Shown piece after piece: positions 16,027 through 25,449 of a DNA stretch of 25,632 nucleotides. The notes under the pieces were generated by a model that saw only the letters and a list, made by a program, of their open reading frames with translations, searched no databases and had not been told where the DNA came from. The number at the start of each line of letters is the position of its first letter. The stretch's first letter is position 1. The position numbers and the translations under genes are program-made. Source of the DNA: Triparma columacea (taxonomy: Eukaryota; Sar; Bolidophyceae; Parmales; Triparmaceae); contig BRYA01000052.1 in NCBI GenBank assembly GCA_030267965.1, positions 50,145 to 75,776 on the forward strand, written 5' to 3'.

Positions 16027-19000
16027 ATGGACCCCCCCCGACCCCCCCGCACCATTTTTACCATTATCATCCTCACTCTTATCACACAAATCACGGGAAC
16101 TCTCATAACATCAAATTATGACGAGCCAATGGCCTCCATTCACCTTTCAGCAAATCACGCTGAGATTGAGAGTGCCCACAAGGAATGTCAGGAGCAGCTC
16201 TCGGACTCGAACCTTCGAATGGACAGTACGACGATCACCCGGTGCGAAAAGATTGCTTACAAATTTGAATTGAACGAGCTTTATCAGACAATATTGCACC
16301 CTCCTTCGGGGAACAAGGATGAGGATGATGATCCTCCATCCCTCACCGTGCCTGTGAAGGAGGATAGCTCCTTTGGATTCAGCAACTTCTTCATGGACTT
16401 TGCGTCGCACCAGCGCCCTGTGCTGATCAAGGGCCTCCCGCCAACCATCAACTCCGAGGAGAAGGTGGCCACGGTGCTTGAATGTAGCAAGGGCGGGAGG
16501 AATGACGCGGGGCCTGGGGCCGCGAAAGAGGAGGCCGAAGTCAGATCGTTTGAGGAGGAGGTACAAGAGCTCAAAGCAGCCTTGGACGAAAGCGTCCAGA
16601 CGTTGGAAGAAGCCAAGAAGGTCTTGGAGGGTTTGGACGAGGAATCTTCTGGCATCGACTTGGCCAAGAACGACGTCGAGGAGGCCGAGGGAAGCGTAGA
16701 AGAGGCGAAGGCGGACTTGGAGCAGGCAGAGGCGGCTCTAGCATCTTCGAAGGCGGATCTGAAGCGCGCCCTTGGAGAGGCTGCGAGTGCCGGTGGAGGT
16801 GAGGAGGAGCGCTGAAGGAGGTGGCACGCAAGGCATGTCGTGCTCTCCAACCTTTGCTAACCCCTACCCCCCCCCTCCTAGAAACCCCAACGCACGAAAT
16901 TTTCACTCCGCTCACTTCCGAGGCTTGCTCCCCCGGCAACCCCAGCTACCTCCTTTCAAGCACAACGACCGTGGCCAAATACCTGTACAATGACTATTTG
17001 AGGAGAATCCCCACCAACCACGAGATTTCGAAGGTCAACCCCTCCGCTCTCCTCATTGAGCCATCAACTTCCACCCCCATTCTTGAGGCCTGTCCGGCAT
17101 CTCTAAACGCCTTCTACACGGTCTTAGGAGACGAGACCGGCACCGTTGACGCCCGCGTTTTCTCCCCCTATGAGATTGCCGATTCCCTCTCCCCCACGCT
17201 GGGCTTCACTTCCGACGACACCTTCTTCATCAAATTCTTGGCCACGCCTCCCTTCAACCTTCCACCTAAAGGGAAGACTGGCTATAAGGAAGCCTCCCTG
17301 AAGCCAACCTCTGACGGTCTCTTTGTGCCTTCCGGGCACGCGGTGGCCTTTAAGAACCCAAACAGCGACAAGCCCATCAGCGTCCTCCGCCACTGCTTTG
17401 CCGACGCCTCGAATTTCAACATGGTCAAGCACAACTTGCGCCTTCAGTCCTACGTCAACGATGAGTCCAAGAGGCTGCTGAACTCCTTCTCCCTCCCGTC
17501 CTTCGACACGAAGATGGAACGGAACGCGATGCATGTGGCGTATGAGCGGTACTTGATATGGCCTAGGCAGCTGGAGGAGGACAAACCGAAGGAGGGAGAT
17601 AACGAGGGAGAGGGCGACGAGGACGAGAAGAAGAAAAAGAGGAGGGAGAGGAAGAACAGGAAAAACAAGAAACAGAGCTTCGGGGACTGGCAAGGTGAGA
17701 GAACAGCGAAGAAGCAAGAGGAAAAATAACAAAGAGCTCAGGAATTATTGCAATTACTCACCAACACTACCCTTTGCGTAATTTCGCTTCGCTAATCGCA
17801 GCTGCCAAGGCCTGGGACCACAAAGTCCTTGGTCTCACCTTACCAACGCTCTCCGCTCCCTCCATCTTCACTCTAGGCCGTCGTAACGTAACCCTTTCAT
17901 GGGACTGCCCTTTCGAGATGCGCGACGGTGATTCCGCGACGTTATCATTCGCCGTTATATGGGACGGTATATCATCCGACGGGGAGACTGAGCTTGACGG
18001 GGAGACCATATTCAAATCAGACTCGAAGCTTCTAGAGGCCGAGGTTGCGACAGACGCCAAGTCACAGGCGTACGGGGTCACCACGAAGAAGTACAAGGCA
18101 ACGGTAACCGGTCTAATGCCCGCCAGCAGGTACCACTTCAAGGTAGCCCTCCGTTACGGTGAGGGTGACGACGAAGACGACACCTCCCAGTCCCTCTTCA
18201 GCTCCCCCTCCCTCCTTACCGTCACCGAACGCGAGGGTGTACCGTTCCCGATCTCCACCGCGGCCGCGGTCGTAAAACCGAAGGAATGGAACGGGGAGTT
18301 TCCCCCAAGATTCATACCCGTACACGGCAGTGACGCGACCATGGTGTTATTGAAGTTTAAATCCCCCGCAGATAACGGCGGGCTAGAAATCGAGGGTTAT
18401 GAAATCGCAAGATCACACGTTGATAACGATAACCACGACGTTAAGGACTGGAAGGTGGTCAGCCATGGCGTTGAGGTATTGAAGGGAGGAAAGGGGGAGG
18501 CGCAGGACACGGTTATTGCTATACACCACCTACTACCTGGGGCGTCTTATAAGTTCAAGGTCGCGGCTTATAACGCACTAGGGAGGGGTGAATGGAGCGC
18601 CCCTACTTCTAAAGTAAGCACCTTTATCGGGGGAATTGTTGACGAGGAAGTGGATGACGAGGAGGAGGGACATGGGTACGTCCCGGCTGGGGGACATGTT
18701 ATACACGGACATGGGAGCGGGGTGTTTAAAGAGGCCTCACACACACACCCCGGTACCGGGGAGTTCGTCGTTGTGGACGACGATGAGGAGGAGGTTATTT
18801 TCGAAGGAGACGGTAGGAACGTTGAGGTATGGACGGCACACTGGAGTCCGAAGGGATTCAAGGTTAGAGGCGAGGTTATTGAGGTCAAGGAAGTCGAGGG
18901 TGGTGGGGGTAAGATTGAGAACGTCGGTTCTATCGACCACAGGATCGCTGTCGTTAAGCGCGACGGTAAGATCCCACTAGCCAGGAAGGCGCTAGCCGCA

Positions 19001-19369
19001 CAGAAGGCTGGAGCGGTTGCGGTTATCATCGTGGACGACGGTCGGTGCGGGGGTATATACGACCAGTACTGCGTGCTAGGGGCTAGCAAGATCAAGGGGG
19101 AGGGGTGGGGGGAGGTGGATAATAGGAGGGTGTGGAGAATGCTGAGGATACCAACTGTTTTGGTTGACAAGGACGTTTGGGAGGGGAATGATGAGGCGCT
19201 TGTTGAGGAGGCGGAGGTGGAGGAGGCGGAGGTGGAGGAGGCGGAGGTGGAGGAGGAGGTTGTCGAGAAGACTGCGGTGGTTGAGGAGTCTGCGATGGAA
19301 GAGGAGGAGGCTGAGATTCCGGAGGTGGTTCCGGAGGTGGTTGAGGAAGACGCGAAAGACGAGCTGTAA
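16027..19369 (+). CDS. ER-retained JmjC-like / coiled-coil / FN3 / PA protein
   Basis: Exons: 16027-16798, 16882-17694, 17802-19369, all joined in phase 1; 1050 residues. An N-terminal hydrophobic segment, RTIFTIIILTLITQITGTLI, acts as a signal peptide. At 116-136, FGFSNFFMDF...RPVLIKG resembles the start of JmjC/cupin-like domains. About 165-255 is a Glu/Ala/Lys coiled coil. At 400-440, DGLFVPSGHAVAF followed by HCFADASN matches the end of that fold. About 490-522 is a highly charged Lys/Glu stretch. Two fibronectin III domains lie at about 541-644 and 697-804, and a protease-associated domain at about 862-989 (HRIAVVKRDGKIPLARKA, AGAVAVIIVDD). The tail is acidic with EEAEV repeats and ends DAKDEL, a classical ER-retrieval signal. 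It probably works in the ER lumen on secretory proteins. The catalytic HxD of JmjC enzymes is not found. Confidence 0.75.
19205..19249 (+). repeat. 15-nt tandem repeat encoding EEAEV
   Basis: Three copies of GAGGAGGCGGAGGTG in the acidic tail of the KDEL protein, followed by a partial fourth. Confidence 0.9.
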
Positions 19370-19414
19370 ATAGGCTAAACGTCCAAAAATTTCACATTGC
19401 AATGTTTCACCCAT

Positions 19415-21057
19415 CTAATTACTCATTGCGTTCTCGTTCATGGCCTTCATAAGTTCCTCCTGTTTCTTCAAAATAAGATTATCAAGAATCGGTCCGATAT
19501 CCGCGCTCAGAAACTGCTGTAGCGGGAAGTTCTGCCCCAGCCTATGGTCCGAGCATCTCGAGTCCTTCCAATTGTACGTCCTAATTTTCTCGCTCCTTCC
19601 CCCCGTCCCCACCTGCGCACCTCTCCGGTCCCGTTCCTCGGCCTCCCTCTTCTCGAGTTCGATATCGTAGAGTTTAGTTTTAAGCATCTGGATCGCGAGC
19701 TCCTTGTTCTTAAGCTGGCTTCGCTCTTGCGTGCACTTTATCCTGATCCCCGTAGGCTTGTGCGTCAAATCGATGGCCGTCTCTACCTTGTTTACGTTCT
19801 GACCACCCGCACCACCGCTCCTCATGGTTGAGATGTCAACGTCCTTCATGTCAAGCTGGACGTCGAGGTCGTCTACCTCGGGCATCACAGCGACGGTAGC
19901 TGTGGAGGTGTGTACCCGTCCCTGTGTCTCTGTAGCCGGGACTCTCTGAACCCTGTGTACCCCTGCCTCCCATTTAAGTTTTGAGAAAACAGCGTCACCT
20001 GATATCTCAAGCACGATGTTTTTGTACCCCCCGTCGTCCCCGGGGCTGTCGTCCATGATCTTGCAGTTCCACCCTTGGGAGGATGCGAACTTCCTGTAGA
20101 CGTCGTAGAGGTCGCCGGCGAAGATGTTCGCCTCGGAACCACCAGTGCCAGCGCGGATCTCTAGCATTACGTTACGCTCGTCGTTAGGGTCGGAGGGGAG
20201 GAGGAGGATCTTGATCTGAGAACGTAAGCGTGGGGGGTTAGGGCGAAGTTCAGGAGTTGTGGTCTTGGCTAGTGAGCACTGATAAGCGCCTTCTCTTTCT
20301 CTTTCTTTTTCTTTTTTCCTCACCTTCTCCTCCAGGGTTGACATTGTTTGTTCTGCTATTTTGGACTCTGTGGGGTTGGGGTTGGGGGAGGCGGGGGGTA
20401 AGGGGGTTGGCGAGCGTATTGGCGTAGGGGTAGGGGGCGAGGGAGGTGGGTGTTGTTTGTTCCTCAGTATGGTTGTTTGGCAGCCATTTAAGGATTGATG
20501 GCGTTGAATCATTGCGCGTGTCTCCGAAATGCACGTCGCATATCATAGAGTGACATTGCTTGTGGGATGTCTCTTCATCGGAACAAATAACCCTGTTCAC
20601 TGCTCACTTGGCTTGGCTGCTGTCGAATCTCACCTTCCCTGGCCATCTCCTTCATCTCTGGGTCGTCCCCACTCTCCCTCATCATCTCAACCGCCGCATC
20701 GTAGTCTCCCTCCGCCCCCCTGTAGCTCTCAAACGCCTCCACAATCTCCTCTGACTTGCTCCTCTCGCTCATCACCTTCATTAGCAACTTGGGATCATTT
20801 ATTACATCAGGATCTGCGAGACGCTCGGTCATTTCGTTGAAGGAGCGCTGGATCCCGGTGAGACGTGTCATCATTCCTTCATCTAGTGCGCATAGTGTTG
20901 TTGTGCTTTGATATTTGTGGGGATATTTGGGGGGTGAATTGGCGACCTCATTCCTGAAATACTCTCTTTTTACATTAAATGAGTAGCCATTACGATGAGG
21001 TATACAAAATGGAGATGTAAGTGTAGGTAGTAGTGTAAGAATAGCGATAAGTTTCAT
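19415..21057 (-). CDS. prfA: Organellar peptide chain release factor 1
   Basis: Class-I release factor that ends translation at UAA/UAG in a bacterial-type ribosome. Exons: 21057-20634, 20367-20324 (a 44-nt microexon), 20215-19415; 422 residues. Diagnostic motifs: [42 protein letters not shown] with the RF1-type PAT tripeptide (RF2 has SPF), [17 protein letters not shown] with the GGQ catalytic loop, ERSQLKNK and [17 protein letters not shown]. The microexon encodes [14 protein letters not shown], which restores the helical link expected before ILLLPSD. The N-terminus [20 protein letters not shown] is a signal peptide with a Phe at the likely cleavage site, as in stramenopile plastid proteins, so plastid is more likely than mitochondrion. 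That location is inferred. It converges with the KDEL gene, 45 bp between stops. Confidence 0.93.
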
Positions 21058-21106
21058 TTTGAGGTGTAAAATGTTGCCCTCAAAGAAAGTGGGTGTTTCT
21101 GCTCAG

Positions 21107-21324
21107 TTCCCATTAAAATTTACCTTTGGTACTGCGAAAGGCATGTCTACAATCTGGTCCACCTAGAAGGGTGGACCGCTGCTTATGCTGCGGAAACCGC
21201 GGCGTTCGTTTACCTAGGATGGGACCTGTGGAAAAGACGGAACAAGCATGACAAGGAAGAAGATGTGGAAGGACCAAGGCGTTCAAAAAGGTTGATGAGA
21301 TATAATAACCCAGCTTATAACTGA
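21107..21324 (+). CDS. Orphan plus-strand open exon, small membrane-like protein fragment
   Basis: An open frame (codons from 21109 to the stop at 21322-21324) follows a good-looking acceptor, TGTTTCTGCTCAG, at 21106 and has no ATG of its own. It encodes about 71 residues: PIKIYLWYCERHVYNLVHLE, then an amphipathic AYAAETAAFVYLGWDLW helix, a KRRNKHDKEED charged stretch, RRSKRLMRYNNPAYN and a stop. The residue pattern looks coding. The first exon would have to lie to the left, antisense to the release-factor gene, and I could not find it. It may be a terminal exon, a pseudogene piece or chance. No family recognised. Confidence 0.3.
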
Positions 21325-21398
21325 AGGGACTATATTTTGTCGCGTAGATTTCTGTTTTTTTATTACCCCGTCGCTCTTGTCCCTTCCCTCCCCTCCAA

Positions 21399-23822
21399 TT
21401 AGTCAGACGTGTCCATATCGTCGTCAGCTGTTTTGTGTTCCTCAGTAGGTGAGTACGCCGGGCTCGCGCTGGACGCGTACGCGGGGCTTGCCGGGGAGAA
21501 GGAGGGGCTGGATGGACTGTAGTTTGGGGAGGTGGGGGAGAAACCAGGGCTTGCGGAATACATGGGGGAGCTCGAACCCATGTAGGCGGGACTCTCCCCT
21601 CCACCGACAGCTGGGCTGAAGGCCTGGTTGTGGTACGTGCAACGAGTGCAATCCCAAGGACCGGTAATAGGGGCTGAGTTGGAGTTGGCCTCAATTCCTG
21701 CCTCCGACTTTCCTCCACCCTTCTTCTGCACCCCGGCCGAAACGCTCACAGGAACAAATGCCTCGTTGCCGTCGCTCTTCTCGACGTTGGTACCTCCCCC
21801 CCCCTTTTGTTTCTTGCACTCTCCCCTCCCCTGGTTGCCGGGGCCATTTGCGCGGTGCCTCTTGGCGGTGGGGGCGACGGCGGCGGTGTTGGTGGCGACA
21901 TTAGTGTTGTGGGTGCTGGTGGTGGTGCTGGTGGTGGTGGTGGTGGAGGTGGTGGTGGTGGAGGTGGTGGTGGTGGTAACGGGGAAGGACTGAAGCTTCA
22001 CGTCCTTCTCTCCGACCTCCATTAACCCGGTACCGTCAAGCTGCTCGTCCTCGTCCCCGTCCACAGAGACCGAGTCAAGTACCTCCCCCTTCCTCATTGT
22101 CTTGTTCTCGGACGACTGGGTAGATGCGTCCGAGGGCGCGCCGCTGCGCAGATTGTCCAGCTCGCGAGTAGCAACGTCGCACTCGGCGTCCGTGCGGCCA
22201 AAGGACAGAGGCGAGTAGATGAAGTCCTTAAGTAAAATCCCGCGGTCAAAGTCGTGGCCGCCCTTGTTGCCCTGCAAGATGCGCATGATCCACACAACAT
22301 TCGAGACGTCGAGCTCGATTCCGCCGCAGCCGTTGTCGATAAGTCTAAAGTGCGATCTCCTGTTATCCAGGCGCTCCATTGACAGGCGGGAGTGGTTGTT
22401 ACGTAGGCCGATGGGCAGCTTGGAGTAAAAGCACGTTAACTGCTGTTCGAGGAGCTTTTTCGTGAGCTCCTTCTTAATCTCCTTGCCGTAAGCACTTCGG
22501 AAAGTTTTTTTCTGGCCGGCTGTCCATTTATTGATTTTAGCGTCTGTTTCAATATGATTACTGACTTGAGCGCTGATGACGGTGGTCAGGTCCTTCTCCT
22601 TCTTTTCCTTATCGTAGCCAGACCTGTCCGTCTTTTGATTTGCGGTTACGCCGTTCTCCTTGGGCGTGCGTTTGAGGTTGCGCTCCGCCGCCGCCGTGCG
22701 CTTCCCCGCCTCCGTCTTGAGATAAGCCTCGAAGTTGGGATCAAACGTCCGGCGCATGTCGCGGAATATATCCTTGAACGCTCCCTTGATGTTTGGGATG
22801 GCTTGGTGCTGCTGAACGTTAAAGCGCGAGGCGATGATGTCGATGTTGTCAAGGGTGTGATCCTTGATTGTGTTATTTTTGCGGTTGATGCTCACCGGGT
22901 TGTCCCCGCCCTTCACGAACGTGAAGGGAATGCCGCTGATGGGGCAACAGGGCACGGTGCCGCGCTCGGGAATGAGATCGTGGAGCATGAGCTTGATGGC
23001 TGGGCGGAGGCATGTCTTCATGCCTTTGGTGCACATCATATCTCCGAGGTAGGCGTCGATCGAGGGGCCGCCGTCCTCCTTGTTTGGGTCCCACACGCCG
23101 TCCGCCTGCCGCTCCATTTCCTGAATGTGTTCTATGTTAAGCTCGCCCTTGTTTATGCGGCCTTCGTACTCCGTCGGCAGGCCTTGTTCCACGAGCAGCT
23201 CGAAGAACTTGGGCTTGGACTTGGTGGAGGAAGGGTAGGTGGCAGGGGTGTCGGAGGCAGGAGTTGGGGTGGTAGTGGAGTCCTCATCCTTCCCCCCCTC
23301 GTCCATAACAAGCTCCCCGAAAGCCCCCCCCTTCTCAATCCACTCCTCACCATCCTCATCGGATACCTCAAAGGCCTCCACAACCTCAAGGGACGAGCAG
23401 CTACCCTGACTCACCCCTAGATCATCCTCAGCACACGCAGCTTGGAATACCGAAGACTCAACGCCAGGTATACTTCGATTAGGTAAGATTTTAGAATTTG
23501 ATGTTACAATTGGCATGTGTATGGATGTAGAAAGGTCGGGGGGAAGGGAGGGGGAGGGAGAGTTTGGACTTCTGGTTAGGTTATGCGAGGCAAATTCACG
23601 ACGTGCGAGTTTCTTCTCGCGACTTCTTGCGATTATCCCCTTCTTTTTAGATGAAGGCGTGTTATTCCCAAAATTGTTGGAGTTAGGATTGGATATCGTT
23701 TCAGTGTTCATTGGAGGAAGCTTTAATTTCTCTCCTTTAACATCACTATCTGAGTCATCTATATCCATATCGGCACACTTTGAGGATATATCACGCTTGA
23801 GAGGATTAAACTTATTAAACAT
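21399..23822 (-). CDS. Two-module HNH-like protein with CTD-like tail
   Basis: One exon, 807 residues, from the ATG at 23822; the frame extends 10 codons upstream only to a TTG. Residues 1-205 are low-complexity, with a basic patch (SSKKKGIIARSREKKLARRE) and an acidic region. At about 292-340, CCPISGIPF...SINRKN...DNIDIIASRFN has the layout of an HNH/zinc-type nuclease module (C-x-S/T-G-P, S-I-R, N...FN). At 463-510, CFYSKLPIGL...RLSMERLDN repeats the layout. Then come a Thr-rich tract (615-640), WDCTRCTYHN, which is the first half of a RanBP2-type zinc finger without the second Cys pair, and a tail (about 744-793) with FSPTSPNYSPSSPSFSPASP, close to the RNA polymerase II CTD heptad YSPTSPS. 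Probably nuclear and RNA- or DNA-associated. Whether it cuts DNA is unknown. Confidence 0.72.
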   Translation of the reverse strand: MFNKFNPLKRDISSKCADMDIDDSDSDVKGEKLKLPPMNTETISNPNSNNFGNNTPSSKKKGIIARSREKKLARREFASHNLTRSPNSPSPSLPPDLSTSIHMPIVTSNSKILPNRSIPGVESSVFQAACAEDDLGVSQGSCSSLEVVEAFEVSDEDGEEWIEKGGAFGELVMDEGGKDEDSTTTPTPASDTPATYPSSTKSKPKFFELLVEQGLPTEYEGRINKGELNIEHIQEMERQADGVWDPNKEDGGPSIDAYLGDMMCTKGMKTCLRPAIKLMLHDLIPERGTVPCCPISGIPFTFVKGGDNPVSINRKNNTIKDHTLDNIDIIASRFNVQQHQAIPNIKGAFKDIFRDMRRTFDPNFEAYLKTEAGKRTAAAERNLKRTPKENGVTANQKTDRSGYDKEKKEKDLTTVISAQVSNHIETDAKINKWTAGQKKTFRSAYGKEIKKELTKKLLEQQLTCFYSKLPIGLRNNHSRLSMERLDNRRSHFRLIDNGCGGIELDVSNVVWIMRILQGNKGGHDFDRGILLKDFIYSPLSFGRTDAECDVATRELDNLRSGAPSDASTQSSENKTMRKGEVLDSVSVDGDEDEQLDGTGLMEVGEKDVKLQSFPVTTTTTSTTTTSTTTTTSTTTSTHNTNVATNTAAVAPTAKRHRANGPGNQGRGECKKQKGGGGTNVEKSDGNEAFVPVSVSAGVQKKGGGKSEAGIEANSNSAPITGPWDCTRCTYHNQAFSPAVGGGESPAYMGSSSPMYSASPGFSPTSPNYSPSSPSFSPASPAYASSASPAYSPTEEHKTADDDMDTSD
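21903..21977 (-). repeat. ACC/ACCACT microsatellite encoding poly-Thr
   Basis: On the plus strand this is a GGT/GGTGGTGGAGGT run. Inside the HNH-like gene it encodes TTTTTTSTTTTST-type sequence. It keeps the frame open through pure multiples of three. Confidence 0.9.
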
Positions 23823-23996
23823 GACGTCAATGAGGACCAAATGATGAAACAATGAATCAGAGCCAATTTTCCCCCAAAATTATCCCAGACTTTTTGGGAA
23901 GTTTTTGAGACAAGGCAAGGTCAGCTGTGAGGGGAGAGGGGCGGCGCGGGTTTGGAGGGGCGAGGGGCGACGGAAAGCAAGAGAACGGGGATTGCG
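23823..23996. promoter_or_regulatory. 5' flank of the HNH-like gene
   Basis: About 170 bp separates the stop of the coiled-coil gene from the HNH-like ATG; both genes are on the minus strand. The half next to the start is A/T-rich and the far half is G-rich. No named element recognised. Confidence 0.3.
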
Positions 23997-24526
23997 TTAG
24001 TTTGGGGTTGTCTGAGAAGTTACTATGTACCTTCTTCTTCGTTTGCGCATCATCCTCACCTCTGCCTTCTCTCTCTGGGTGTAGTTCTTCCAGTTAATGT
24101 AACAGCGATACAAGCTCTTGTGCTGGAAGGGGGAAACCATTTTCTTTATGTTTCGCTTTCGAGTCACTCGCTCCGATTCAACTCTCTTCTGCCAGCGCTC
24201 TCTCAGAAGGCTCTCATCCTGTTGAGGGGTCAGGTTCTCACGGTCCTCATCGCAAAGAGAGTATCGATGAACACCGTCACTCGTTCGTTGGCGGTCTTCA
24301 CCTCCTTCCTGAGACTCTTGATCTCCCTTGCGCTCTTGAGAATCTCGAGGGTCCTCCTGGCCCACATGTTGAAGCAGCGTAGTAGATCAAGTGCTTGCTT
24401 CCGCCTCCAGCAGTGGCACAGCTTCTGGATGACAAGCTCCAGGAAGTGCTTTAAGATGCAGATATTGCAGTTTCCCAACAATATGACCTTCAGTTTCCTC
24501 CGTTTGGTACTTGCTATAGGCAAATG
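23997..24526 (-). CDS. Coiled-coil / SFI1-like protein, incomplete model
   Basis: Two overlapping minus-strand frames read as one protein across a short intron. The first frame runs from an acceptor-like CCTATAG at about 24515 (5' exon not found) through ILKHFLELVIQKLCHCWRRK, LLRCFNMWARR and REIKSLRKEVKTANERV. The second continues DESLLRERWQKRVESERV, FQHKSLYRCYINWKNYTQRE, a run of Arg/Lys, and a stop at 23999. The spaced Trp in Leu/Arg-rich helices (F..W...R) resembles SFI1/centrin-binding repeats, a weak similarity. The join needs either a 23-nt intron (GTGAGAACC...CAACAG, 24265-24243) or an 83-nt one from the upstream donor GTGAAGACC; both give the same frame. The 5' end and total length are unknown. 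Confidence 0.5.
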
Positions 24527-24599
24527 GCCAGGTGGGTTCAACAAAAGACTCGCACCATGTCTGTTGTCCGTGGTTAGTGCAACCGAAACGACTCTATAG

Positions 24600-25060
24600 G
24601 GTGCAGAGCAATTAGTATCAAGGTTAGGATGGGGAAGAGGGGAAGGGCTCGGGATCGGACCCTGCCTTGATGGAAGGGGGAGGAAGGGTGGGCACTGGGA
24701 CGGGTATTGGAAGGGTCTAGGAGTACCGGGGAGAGGGGAGGACGCGTGGAGAGCCTCCCGCTCATCTCAGTTTGATTTTATAAGTAGGTCCCATCACATA
24801 CATGTGAAATTATTACTTGGCTAGGAAGTCTTCGGTGTAAATTTAACACCCTAAGGCCCAGATGAGTATATTGTGTTTCAGGTTGTGGGGGAGGTTGATA
24901 TGGCGTTTAAGCTTTAAATTTCGCGCAGCGGTATTGTTATACGATGATGTGGAATTATCGAAAAATATACAAAATTACGTACACCTTCATATAAAACCTG
25001 ATCTCAATAATTTGATTTGTCACCAAAACTGGCTTGTTCCTTGTCCGCGATTCTTGTCGG
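24600..25060. other. Gap without a recognised gene
   Basis: G/A-rich sequence at 24600-24760, then AT-rich sequence at 24770-25030. It may hold the missing 5' exon of the coiled-coil gene. Open frames here are short and show no motif. Confidence 0.4.
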
Positions 25061-25084
25061 TGCTTCTCTACGCTCGGTGTGTGT

Positions 25085-25449
25085 CTACTGGGCTCTGCTG
25101 CGGTAGAAGCAGTCGAGGTAGTCCTGGAGGTGTTCTCGCTGGATCATGCGCATCCTGGAGTACGTCCTGTGGTTCCCCCCCCTTGGCACACCTGTCCTCA
25201 GGTCAACGTAGTGGGCGAGGGCGTTGCGCATCCACTTCGCGCACTATAGTGACTCCAACGGTCCTGCGGAAAAGTTGGAGGTAGGTCTGCTTCACGTAGG
25301 TCGCTTCGCAAGGTGCTGGCTGGCCGCTCCCATCTCGTCCCAGTCTTCCGCAGCCGCTGACTTGGCGCACATCTTGATGAAGTCGGTGAAGTCGTCACTG
25401 ATTGCCCCCCTAGTGTCCGCGACAAGGACACGGACCCTGCCGTGGTTCC
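25085..25449 (-). pseudogene. Frame-broken coding remnant, unknown family
   Basis: Three consecutive minus-strand stretches look coding but lie in different frames. The first (about 25449-25292) follows an acceptor-like CCCCATTAG and reads GRVRVLVADTRGAISDDF then CAKSAAAEDWDEMGAASQH, ending in a stop. The second (about 25300-25245) reads YVKQTYLQLFRRTVGVTIV. The third (about 25247-25085) reads CAKWMRNALAHYVDL, NHRTYSRMRMIQREHLQDYL and DCFYRSRAQ, then a stop. No intron of usual size fits between them, so frameshifts are likelier than splicing. I recognise no family; a decayed copy of a repeated or mobile gene is one possibility. It may begin to the right of the window. Confidence 0.45.

Noticed and set aside
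22554..23420. Long plus-strand open frame inside the HNH-like gene
   Set aside because: It is antisense to a clearly coding frame, has no domain, and its composition is that of a shadow frame.
23823..23852. Ten extra residues at the start of the HNH-like protein
   Set aside because: The upstream codon is TTG; the first ATG in frame is at 23822.
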